DNA of 64,000 nt, taken from positions 25,681,001 through 25,745,000 of the forward strand of contig JALGPY010000003.1 of NCBI GenBank assembly GCA_023055425.1, written 5' to 3'. The notes beneath the pieces are model-generated. The model saw only the letters and a list, made by a program, of their open reading frames with translations. It did no database searches and was not told the DNA's origin. Positions within the stretch are counted from its first letter, which is position 1. Each line of letters starts with the position of its first letter. Below, one piece after another: positions 53,419 through 63,049 of the stretch. Origin of the DNA: Linanthus parryae (lineage: Eukaryota; Streptophyta; Magnoliopsida; Ericales; Polemoniaceae). The translations under genes were made by a program, and so were the position numbers.

Positions 53419-55520
53419 TGATAACTCCTTAGATGGAGTTATATTCTATATGTAAAATACTGCTATTTGCGTGCGTTCAGGTGCAGTTTGACGAGATTTT
53501 GGTCGTGTTTGTGAAATATTAGTGAATGTGAGCTTTATGTGCGTAATTGTTGAATCCGGGCGTTTTCGTGTTTATTTTGAGATATTTTTATGTTTTAGAT
53601 TTGATCGCGGTATGTGTAGTGTTGTTTGATTCAGTTAACGGAGGCTCAGATCATGTATTGGAGGTGAAAAAGAACTTCAAAAACGCGAGAAAAAACTCGA
53701 AAAATTGTAAAGAGAGTACAGCTGGGGAGGTAGTTGACATGTCATGAAGTTTAATAAATTACATCTAGTTACCCCTATGTTGCAACACAGAGTTGCAACT
53801 CTAAAACCAGCTCGCAACATCTCATTGTCACACTTGAAACTCCAATCAATTCAACCACCCAGACACCACCATCACCGCTGCCTTCTCTCTCAACTGCAGC
53901 AGCCACCACCTGCTTCTGATTCAACCCGAACTCCACCTAAACCACCACAGGACCTCTCACCTACCTCCTTCACCTTCAATCCCTCTTCTCCGATTCAACC
54001 CAACCCCAATCAATTCCGACCAAAGCAACCTCCAAAACACCAACCGTCGACCCACCTTCATCTCCGAACTCCATCAAATTCGGCGAACCATCACAACCCA
54101 GCCTACACCGAACCCACCTTCTCAGGTCACCGAAAAAACCCAGAAAACCTCCAGTTCCACTCCTCCCTCTCTCGATTGAGCCCCTGAAACCCACCTTCAT
54201 CACCACATCTCCGCCTGATTCTCCGACCCGAAAACCAACCCGAGACCTCTACCCAGACCCAATTCCAGCCACCATCACCGTTCAGCCACGAACCCAGAAG
54301 CGGCAGTGAGCATCGATTTACAGAGAAGCAACGGTTGAAGCAACAAAGGAAGAGTAGTGAAGGATTTGGAACAGAAAATCACACTAAATCCTGGGAATTG
54401 AGCACGAATTAGAGGAATTGAAGAAGAGATCTCATAGGCAATTCATGGGAACTTGCTAGTTCGGGATTGATTTCGCACGAAATTGGAAGTGTTCGAACGA
54501 ACACACTACCTTATTCGCACGAATATCAAACAGAGTGGAAAAAAAGAAGCAGCACTAAATTTATGGGGGGAAATTATGGTTAATCAAAGTGTTATTAAAG
54601 AGAACGGGGGCTGAGTATAAAACAGACCCTAAGGTCAGTTTTGAAAAGGAGAACCTGCGTACACAACTAGGACAGAAACAAACGCAGACCACTGGAGGAA
54701 AAGAAAAATGCATAAGAGAAGGTGGAGGGGCTCAGGTTGAAGCTTTGGAGACTCGGGAGCACGGAAATTTCGTTTGATTCTTCTAAACTCTCGTTTTCTC
54801 TTTCATTTATCATGAACTTTATGTATTTCTGTATTATTTTTGTAACGGTGAGTAGCTAAACTACGTAATCAGGACCCGAGTTTGGGGTTAAGGTTTTCAC
54901 ATTGATTATGCGTTTTATAATTTGAGATTCATGTTTTGATAAACCTAATTGATGTATTTGTGTTTGCTATGATTATTTGTGATCTTCATATCATCTTGTT
55001 AATTGGAGACGTCTTATTAGCTAGAACTTAGTTTGCACTTATTTGGTAACTCGGTAATTGTTGAACTGGAAAAGCAAACAATTGCCCGTTCTTAGTGAAA
55101 GCAAGCATTGGGATCGTTAGAGTTGAATTCATCGTTAATGCGTGTTTAGGGATAATTAAAACTTGGTAACTCGGTTATAATTTAACCTAGGCAAAAAAAG
55201 CTCACTTGGTAACTCGGTGACTTATTAGTGCTCTATTAGCAACATAAATTTTGTTTGTGTTTCACAAATTGTAGAACTTCGTCAACAAGAGAATTCTAGC
55301 AATCCCCCAAACGAGGTGTCCTGATTGTTTCTCCCATATTAAATCTTAGTATTTAAATACTTATCGTTTCTTTTTAATTATTTAGTTTAGAAAATTCTCT
55401 CAATTGCTAGCCCACATAAAGTTACTCATACTAATTAGTTCACCAAAAGTCATTAGGGTTCGATAAACCCGGATTTCCGGATATTATTACACACGACGGC
55501 CATACACTTGTGATAGATCA
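53419..55520 (+). mobile_element. Solo LTR of a Tat/Athila-like gypsy element (2.1 kb)
   Basis: It runs from TGATAACTCC to TAGATCA with no internal element sequence. The paralogous unit 1 sequence (AGGGGGTGAGTATGG at about 34,373) is continuous, giving an empty-site comparison. Near its end it has GGTTCGATAAACCCGG, CGACGGCCATACACTTG, typical of Tat/Athila LTR ends. GGTGA is found at both borders (53,417-53,421 and 55,521-55,525), so the exact 5' base and target duplication are ambiguous. The open frames at 53,744-54,187 and 54,589-54,777 lie inside it and show no domain. Confidence 0.7.
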
Positions 55521-55610
55521 GGTGAGTAGGGTTTCCGGAGAGGAGAAAAGTTAGAGAGAGACTTGCAAATGTTAGAAACAGGCTTTTGAACACAGCAACA
55601 TAAAAAAATA
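55521..55610 (-). other. Continuation of duplicated RING flank after solo LTR
   Basis: It matches 34,380-34,467 of unit 1 and joins to 53,418 when the solo LTR is removed. Confidence 0.65.
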
Positions 55611-55872
55611 ACCACTATGTTTCTTCTCGTTCACCCCATTTTAGTTTTTTGACTCGTATTTGGCTCACTTTTATTGGGTGATTGGGATCGCAAAACGATG
55701 TAATTTTTTGATAATTTTTCCACTGTGTTATTGAGCAACTTTTTCTCTACAACACCATGAAAATATTATCAAAAAATTGCACCATTTTTCTATCCAAATC
55801 ACCGGGTCAAAGTGACCCAATGAATAGTGGAAAAAGTCAAATGTGTTGAAAAAGAAGAAATAGAGTGGTAGT
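55611..55872. mobile_element. Stowaway-like MITE, unit 3 copy
   Basis: Counterpart of the MITE at 34,468-34,727, with the same ends (ACCACTATGTTTC; GAAATAGAGTGGTAGT) and TA flanks. Retained from before duplication. Confidence 0.6.
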
Positions 55873-55879
55873 TATCATC

Positions 55880-56347
55880 ACACTTGTGAGTTGTGACCTC
55901 AAGGGCCTGAGTTTGTTTGGGGGTGGGGAATTCCAATAAACCAAAGGTCTAGGACCTACTTTGCAAAATGATGTGCATTATCCTTAGTACATATAGAGTT
56001 CGTTTGGTGAAATGGATTATCTAATTTCTGGTTAAAAATTAAACGGATTGTTGAAAGGGTTTGTTTGTGGTGGTTTAAAAATCATTTGTTAATATAGTTT
56101 ACTTGACACTCTCCATTGGTGAAAAAAAAACAACTTTTGGTGAATTTTTCTTTTGATTATTATCTTCACACCGTTTTCTTAATTTTGGGTAAAAGACAAT
56201 TTCCACCCCTTGAGTATGTATTCAATATAAATACCTCCCTATTGTTTGGATAAATACAAATACCCGCAATGAGAGACAATATTCTCCTGTCAATGGATGG
56301 AGGGTGGAAAGATACCACCCTTCTCTTAGTCTCAGGTATAAATTGAC
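55880..56347. other. Duplicated distal RING flank, unit 3
   Basis: Noncoding; blocks such as CCTACTTTGCAAAATGATGTG and TTCGTTTGGTGAAATG recur at 59,410-59,480 and 63,340-63,400. Confidence 0.55.
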
Positions 56348-56356
56348 TTATTTCTT

Positions 56357-57407
56357 TTAAGGGTCAATTACTTATTAGTCACCTCCAGTATAGGGTAATG
56401 ATCCATGTACCACCCCCAGTTTCAAATCCCTCTTGTTGTCACCTCCAGTTGTTAATTGTTTACAATCTGCAACTGGGATAAATTCCGCCCAACATTTTCC
56501 GTTAGTTAACTGTCATTTAGGGGTAATCTTGTCTACTCATAAAAATATGAACACTAATTAATACCACCACAACCACTGCCATTACCACCACCAGGAGCAC
56601 TGCTGCACCACCAATACCACTAAACAAACCCAGAAAGCGGCCAGTAACAAACCCAAAATCCGGCCATGTACTTTCTAGAAATCCCATCCTGCAACCTCCA
56701 TCCAAACCACACACCCAATTCGCCGTAGGAATCCCAAGAGGAGCTGGAACGCAGATCCCATTCAAGCTCTGCCTGCTTTGTTTTCCGATCGAGCATCGAT
56801 TGGCGTCGTTGACACAATTCTGGATCTGTTGAGAGAGAAGATACAATCCCGGATCTATTTGATTTCATGAAGATGTAGAATCAGTCGTCGTTCTCTGGCG
56901 TCATCTACATCGTCGTTCTCCGGCGTCACACCTAGAGTCGTTCTCTTTTCCCTCTCACTCTCGTTCTCTTCTGACGCTCCCTCTGCCTGAACTCAATCTG
57001 GGTTGTGATGTTGAGGCGGCGGCGCGATGGAGAGGCGGCCGCGGCGGCGATGGTGCACGGTGGTTTCTTCTTCTTCTTCATCTCCATCTCTTCCTTCTTC
57101 CTTCTTCTTCTTCTTCTCCATCTCTTCCTTCTTCCTTCTTCTGATTCTTTTCTGTGAAGTTCTTTTATTTCTTTTTATTTTTGCCCTTTTTAAGTATGAA
57201 ATTTTTGACAAAGGCCATTATACCCTCACAGAGTTAGATTTTGTTAACGGAAAATAGCCCAGTTTGTTAAATGCAAACAAAAATAAACATTAGGTGTTAA
57301 TTAGTTACTTTTCAAACTGGAGGTGTCTTTTACAAAAAAAAAAAAAATAGAAGTGTCAAATGAATCATTGTGCTATACTGGAGGTGTGGAATAAGTAATT
57401 GACCCTT
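56357..57407. mobile_element. Mutator-like TIR element (about 1.05 kb), possible Pack-MULE
   Basis: The left end AAGGGTCAATTACTTATT (56,359) and the right end AATAAGTAATTGACCCTT (to 57,407) are inverted repeats, with similarity continuing about 45 bp (CACCTCCAGTATAG). TTATTTCT flanks both sides (from 56,348 and from 57,408), consistent with an 8-9 bp target duplication. The interior holds a minus-strand open frame of 109 codons ending in a hydrophobic, membrane-like stretch and a GC-rich CTTC-repeat region, which could be captured host sequence. The right half recurs at 60,067-60,615. Confidence 0.55.
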
Positions 57408-57765
57408 TTATTTCTGTAAAACATCAAGACAATATTAAATTATAAAGGAAATTGGGAGAAAAATAGTAAAAGTCTCAAAAAAACAAATGGGGAGAAAAAT
57501 AAGAAACAGAATGGTACTCAAACCAGGCCATGTACATTGTAAATGCATGTTGAAATTGTTAATCTTACTTCTCTTCAAAATCGGGAAGAATTCAAATTTC
57601 CTAAAACCTGCCGCTTGCTACTTCTAAATTTTAATTGTGTGTATAAAACAGTGGACGTATAAAATCGTATAGCCCGCAGCTCTTGGAATTTCTGGCGCCG
57701 TCATTGTATTTGTAGCATATGTTTATCGGATTGAACTCAAATGCTCGTGTACAAAAAATTACATA
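56873..57765. repeat. Segmental duplication, proximal copy
   Basis: It is nearly the same as 60,067-60,974, beginning at GAAGATGTAGAATCAGTCG and ending ACAAAAAATTACAT. It contains the CTTC-rich tract, the right end of the TIR element and a unique-looking tail (GTGGACGTATAAAATCG). It precedes unit 4, as the other copy precedes unit 5. Confidence 0.85.
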
Positions 57766-57947
57766 ATGGAAATTTCTAAAAGTTTATGAGATAAATTTAT
57801 CTGCTCGTTCTAGTTAGTTTATGCAGTTGATACAAACGGTTTTGCTAATAATGTTCTAACATGTATTTAAGAGAGTTTGTAAATCCGCTGCCTCAATTAA
57901 AATTATTGAATTGAACATCTACCCAAGATACTTAGCTAATCAACTAT
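57766..57947. other. Unit 4 remnant of LRR-RING intergenic region
   Basis: It starts AATGGAAATTTCTAAAAGTT, matching 62,140 of unit 5. The LRR fragment and 3' flank that precede this block in unit 5 are absent. Confidence 0.7.
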
Positions 57948-58393
57948 GGGTGGGTTTGGTGTGGACTTTTTGGATTTTAAGCTATCTTTTAAGATGGTGT
58001 GAAAAAAGTCTGTGACACAAAATTTCAAGAAAAAAGATGCATAGGTTTGGTAAAAAAAGTTGGTGATGTTAAAAAGTCAGTGATGTGACAGTTTTGTTGT
58101 TTAGCGAAACTTACCATTTTATCCTTCTTGTCTATTTATTGAAAGTCAGCGATGTGTCAGTTTTGTTGTTTAGTGAGGATATTATTGTCATTTGTATGAT
58201 TTGATGAAAAAAAGTCACAAAAAATCCACCCAAACCCAACTTTTTGCTTCTACTATTTCTACACTACAACTTGAAAATCCAAAATCAAAAATCCACTCAA
58301 AAAAATTCATACCAAACCTTAACAAAAAGTCCAAAAAGCTGAAAAGTTGATTTTGGATTAAAATCAACAAAAAAGTTCACACCAAACCCACCC
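57948..58393. mobile_element. MITE with GGGTGGGTTTGG ends, 446 bp
   Basis: Inverted ends GGGTGGGTTTGGTGTGGACTT and (reverse) GGGTGGGTTTGGTGTGAACTT are flanked by TAT on both sides (57,945-57,947 and 58,394-58,396). Unit 5 has the uninterrupted site (TCAACTATGTTTAGAG at about 62,316), so the insertion followed the duplication or was lost from the other copy. The interior has repeated AAAAAGTC motifs. It is Tourist/Harbinger-like in its ends, but the TAT duplication is unusual. Confidence 0.8.
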
Positions 58394-58569
58394 TATGTTT
58401 AGAGTAGCAAAATAACCCACTAACTCGATTTTATTACCCAAATTAACCAAGAACCTAACAGTGAATTGGACAACACATTAACCACAAACAGTGAATACAG
58501 TAGTAGGAAAACCCAAACACTATTGTTAAAGACAATGAAATAAACCTCAGAATCTAAACATGTCAGAAT

Positions 58570-59029
58570 CTAAATCTCTCGACGAAACAATGGGCATGTG
58601 TCACTATTCCTCCACCATGGGTCATATTGCACAGCAGTCAAAGTCAACCGAACCCAACCCATCAAACACAGTAGTCTTGAAGTTATCAACATTGCCCTTG
58701 AACTCGTTGAAAACAACCAACACCGTAGGCACAGTCAGATGAACATTTGGGAACGCCGAGATTCGCGTTATAGGCAGCGACTTAGCACAAGATATTACTG
58801 CAGGAATCACTCGTTCTTGATCAGCCATGCTCATACCAATACTATCAGTGAAGAACTTTGATAATAGACCCTCGTCTACTCCTAGGATGAGGTTTGAGTG
58901 AATTGTGAGGATGGACTTCATAGGACTATCAAGAGGCTTCAAGAGATCAATGAATCGGACCATTACTCGATCAGCAAAACAAGGGTGTACTCTTTGGTCT
59001 GAATGCGATGCCACAACATGGAACGACAT
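58570..59029 (-). pseudogene. RING-H2 gene with deleted RING core (unit 4)
   Basis: It starts at ATG 59,029 (MSFHVVASHSD) and keeps the N-terminal region including ERVIPAVISCAKSLP. After CCAI it loses about 75 bases, relative to unit 3, that encoded the middle RING ligands, and meets a stop. The remaining end (PWWRNSDTCPLFRREI) is out of frame and has Phe for the last Cys. No functional RING can form. A truncated 135-residue protein is still possible. Confidence 0.85.
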
Positions 59030-59111
59030 GTTCTTACAGAGTTTGAGAGAAACAGAAGCTAGGGTTTGAAAGCTGAAGCAAACCGTAGAATGGAATTGCG
59101 TTTAGCTTGTG

Positions 59112-59121
59112 TTTATATAGG
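59112..59121 (-). promoter_or_regulatory. TATA box of RING copy, unit 4
   Basis: CCTATATAAA on the minus strand, about 85 bases before the start codon; the same position as in other units. Confidence 0.5.
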
Positions 59122-60066
59122 CATGTATAGAGAGAAGATATTGTGTTACTTGTTGACAAAGCACTTCATGACCGGTCAAACTTTAGTTGCCATTCCAATT
59201 TGGAAACCTTCTCTATAGCAACGTTAGGAAACATTCCAATTTTTTTTTCTTCGTATATTTTTGCGCCAAATCTAATTTCCTTATTACGGTTTCCTTTTAC
59301 ACTGCTTCATACACTTATTAATTTACCGACAGGCCCAAAAATTAGTCATCACATTTATGAGCTCAAAGGGCCTGAGTTTGGGGAGAAATTCTAATAAACC
59401 AAAGGTCTAGGCCCTACGTTGCAAACTGATGTGCATTATCCTTTGTACATATAGGGTTCGTTTGGTGAAATGAATTGTCTGATTTCTGGATTGAAAAATA
59501 AACAAATTGCTGAAAATGTTTGTTTGCGGTGGTTTAAAAGTAATTTTTAATATAGTTTTTATTTTTATTTTTGTCAAAATAAATATTATTCCATTGGTGA
59601 AAAAATATCAACTTTTGTTGGCTTTTTCTTTTAATTATTCTGTTAAATAAAAATACAATATATCCTCACACTCAAGAACAGACCCATGCACAAACAAGCA
59701 GAGGCCACCCCCCCCCCCCCCCCCCCTCAGGTTGGGTTTGTGGAGTAGTCATTTTAGAATATTTATTTGAGTGTAACAGAGAAGAAGTTGGATACTATTT
59801 CAACCATGTGGCCCCCTTGAGTCTGTGGACTTTGATTTTGTAATAATCACGTATTTTTGTTGGGTAAAAGACATTTTGCACCCTCGTATTTTGGATTATA
59901 TACAAAAACACCCCTGTTGTTTGGGGATATACAAAAACCATCCCTGACCGTGGACGGAACGTAACGGAACCCTAACGGAGGAGTAAAAAGACGTATTTAC
60001 CCCAACAATGAAGTAAAAGTACACAGTATTTAACCATTTCTTCTCACCCTCTTCCCATTTTTTCCG
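59122..60066. other. RING flank unit 4, with poly-C run
   Basis: Noncoding flank shared with unit 5 (63,050-63,760). It contains a 19-base C run at 59,708-59,726 and, from 59,868, a TTGGGTAAAAGACATTTTGC block that looks like a transposon end and resembles 56,190. No gene. Confidence 0.6.
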
Positions 60067-60974
60067 AAGATGTAGAATCAGTCGTCGTTCTCTGGCGTCA
60101 TCTACATCATCGTTCTCCGGCGTCACACGTAGAGTCGTTCTCGTTTCCTTCTCACTCTCGTTCTCTTCTGACGCTCCCTCTGCCTGAACTTAATCTGGGT
60201 TGTGATGTTGAGGCGGCGGCGGGATGGAGAGGCGGCCGCGGCGGCGATGGTGCACGGTGGTTTCTTCTTCTTCTTCTTCTTCTCCATCTCTTCCTTCTTC
60301 CTTCGTCTTCTTCTCCGATTTCCTTCTTCCTTCTTCTGATTCTTTTCTGCGAAGTTCTTTTATTTCTTTTTATTTTTGCCTTTTTTAAATATGAAATTTT
60401 TGACAAAGGCCATTATACCCTCACAGAGTTAGATTTTGTTAACGGAAAATAGCCCAGTTTGTTAAATGCAAACAAAAATAAACATTAGGTGTTAATTAGT
60501 TACTTTTCAAATTGGAGGTGTCTATTACAAAAAAAAAAAAAAAAAAGAAAAAAAAATGGAGGTGTGAAATTAATCATTATGCTATACTGGAGGTGTGGAA
60601 TAAGTAATTGACCATTTTATTTCGGTAAAACATCAAAGACAATATTAAATTATAAAGCAAATTGGGAGAAAAATAGTAAACGTCTCAAAAAAGCAAATGA
60701 GGAGAAAGATAAGAAACAGAATGGTACTCAAACCAGGCCATGTACATTGTAAATGCATGTTGAAATTGTTAATCTTACTTCTCTTCAAAATCGGGAAGAA
60801 TTCAAATTTCCTAAAACCTACCGCTTGCTACTTCTAAATTTTAATTGTGTGTATAAAACAGTGGACGTATAAAATCGTATAGCCCGCAGCTCTTGGAATT
60901 TCTGGCGCCGTCATTGTATTTGTAGCATGTGTTTATCGGATTGAACTCAAATGCTCGTGTACAAAAAATTACAT
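60067..60974. repeat. Segmental duplication, distal copy
   Basis: Counterpart of 56,873-57,765, with a few indels in the CTTC and poly-A tracts. It retains the right end of the TIR element (AATAAGTAATTGACC) and leads into unit 5. Confidence 0.85.
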
Positions 60975-61162
60975 CGATGCAGTGCGCACATTGGTTTAGT
61001 TGAGATATGATAATTCAAAATTGTCAGCCTTTCTTCACGATTTGACTTGCCATGAAACTCTTCCTATTGTAGAACTCCACTTTCTCAGGTATGTTGGTGA
61101 AGGAATACATCCTTTGGAGAATGGTGCAACAAAAAATATGAAGACTAACAAGGCGGATCACA

Positions 61163-61202
<40 letters not shown>

Positions 61203-61257
61203 CACACACACAATAACAAAGCCCGTAAAATATAACTTTAGTACAAACAGTATGTGG
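60975..61257 (+). other. Unique segment with 35-base poly-A run and CA repeat
   Basis: A unique stretch of about 190 bases ends in an uninterrupted A35 run (61,164-61,198), followed by (AC)n. The A run could mark a retroposed fragment or be a simple microsatellite. The open frame across it (RYDNSKLSAFLHDL...) is not recognised. Confidence 0.35.
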
Positions 61258-61674
61258 GTGGCCGTGCGAAATATTCTTTAATTCAATCTAGAGAAACTTG
61301 ATCTCTAATGTGTGCCCATAACTGTAAGTTCTCGTGGTTGGCTGAATCCTACCAATTTCAAGAAACTAAAGAGGTTGTACATAAGGGGCAGCAAATTCTT
61401 AGGTTTAGGACAATGGTTTTTTTCTTCTTTGGACGTAACGAATCTGGCGAACGTGATACTAGTTGTTGGAATGTGGAGATATTGCACTTAAAGCACTTGG
61501 CTAAGTTGAAATTATTTGCACTGGGATATCTTGCTGCGTTTGTTTCCTAAAGTGATTTGTGTAGAGTATGTTGATTGTCCCTACACGTTTCATTTCCCTG
61601 AAGATGAAAACAGCGTGTGGACAAAGAATGAGGAGTTGTCAATCTACTTGAAGAAGCACTTGAATCGGGTTTGA
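61258..61674 (+). pseudogene. C-terminal LRR gene fragment (unit 5)
   Basis: It matches the last 140 or so codons of the intact LRR gene: NLEKLDL, WLNPTNFKKL, GQW, CWNVEIL, KHLAKLK and the shared end LNRV with a TGA at 61,672-61,674. The frame is broken by several indels and stops. N-terminal and central parts are absent. It lies in the usual place, convergent to the unit 5 RING relic. Confidence 0.82.
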
Positions 61675-62493
61675 TTAGGCTTGCACTGGCTCCACACAGT
61701 TGAGATAATAGTAAAACGTCACTTAACTCCGTGGCAGACCAACACACTCTAGCTCTTTTAAGTACTATAAAAGTTGTTCATGTTTGGTATAGTACCTTAA
61801 TATTTTTATCTGTTATTTGGTGTGTTTTGTATGTCGTTTAAGTGTGTTATCTGTTTTTATGAGTGTTTATCCACTGTTATGAAATTTTGATAATTTATAC
61901 AGCCGATTGTTAGAACTTTTATCCATTTAATGCGCTTTTAATCCTCTGGGTTGGTGACCTGCTAGAACCGGTCATCTTCCCGTTCATCTTCGTGCTTTTT
62001 TGTCTTCTAGTAGTGGGGCCCACTATTTTTAATTGCACCCCCGATCCCATGACGCATCTTATATGTATTTTTTTACGTACTTTTTTTTTATGGTGCCTCT
62101 CTACCCGTCAAAGTAGGGTAAGGCCGTGACACAGTTCATAATGGAAATTTCTAAAAGTTTATGAGATAAATGTATCTGCTCGTTCTAGTTAGTTTATGCA
62201 GTTGATACAAACGGTTTTGCTAATAATGTTCTGACATGTATTTAAGAGAGTTTGTAAATCCGCTGCCTCAATTAAAATTATTGAATTGAACATCAACCCA
62301 AGATACTTAGCTAATCAACTATGTTTAGAGTAGCAAAATAACCCACTAACTCGATTTTATTACCCAAATTAACCAAGAATCTAACAGTGAATTGGACAAC
62401 ACATTAACCACAAACAGTGAACACTGCAGTAGGAAAACCCAAACACTGTTGTTAAAGACAATGAAATAAACCTCAATCTAAACATGTCAGAAT
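61675..62493. other. Convergent 3' intergenic region, unit 5
   Basis: Noncoding; matches 31,605-32,400 of unit 1 closely (for example GACCTGCTAGAACCGGTCATC), with the conserved AATGGAAATTTCTAAAAGTT block at 62,140. Confidence 0.6.
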
Positions 62494-62953
62494 CTAAATC
62501 TCTCGACGAAACAATGGGCATGTGTCACTCTTCCTCCACCATGGGTCATATTGCACAGTAGTCAAAGTCAACCGAACCCAACCCATCAAACACAGTAGTC
62601 TTGAAGTTATCAACGTTGCCCTTGAACTCGTTATTAACAACCAACACCGTAGGCACAGTCAGATGAACATTTGGGAATGCCGAGATTCGCGTTATAGGCA
62701 GCGACTTGGCACAAGATATTACTGCAGGAATCACTCGTTCTTGATCAGCCATGCTCATACCGATACTATGAGTGAAGAACTTTGATAATAAACCCTCGTC
62801 TACTCCTAGGATGAGGTTTGAGTGAATTATGAGGATGGACTTCGTAGGACTATCAAGAGGCTTCGAGAGATCAATGAATCGGACCATTACTCGATCAGCA
62901 AAACAAGGGTGTACTATGTGGTCTGATTGCGATGCCACAACATGGAACGACAT
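62494..62953 (-). pseudogene. RING-H2 gene with deleted RING core (unit 5)
   Basis: It starts at ATG 62,953 (MSFHVVASQSD) and has the same loss of about 75 bases in the RING and the same Phe-for-Cys change as unit 4. The frame stops after DYCAI. The N-terminal region differs from unit 4 at only a few residues. The two copies therefore descend from one already-broken gene. Confidence 0.85.
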
Positions 62954-63039
62954 GTTTTTACAGAGAATGAGAGAAACAGAAGCTTGGGTTTGAAAGCTGA
63001 AGCAAACTGTAGAATGGAATTGCGTTTAGCTTGTTTGTG

Positions 63040-63049
63040 TTTATATAGG
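63040..63049 (-). promoter_or_regulatory. TATA box of RING copy, unit 5
   Basis: CCTATATAAA on the minus strand, as in unit 4. Confidence 0.5.

Noticed and set aside
53744..54187. Pro/Thr/Ser-rich 147-codon frame in the solo LTR
   Set aside because: Low-complexity sequence inside an LTR; no homolog in the related LTR at 35,580.
61164..61198. Poly-A run as proof of a processed pseudogene
   Set aside because: No host cDNA is recognised upstream and the run continues into a CA microsatellite, so a simple repeat is equally likely.
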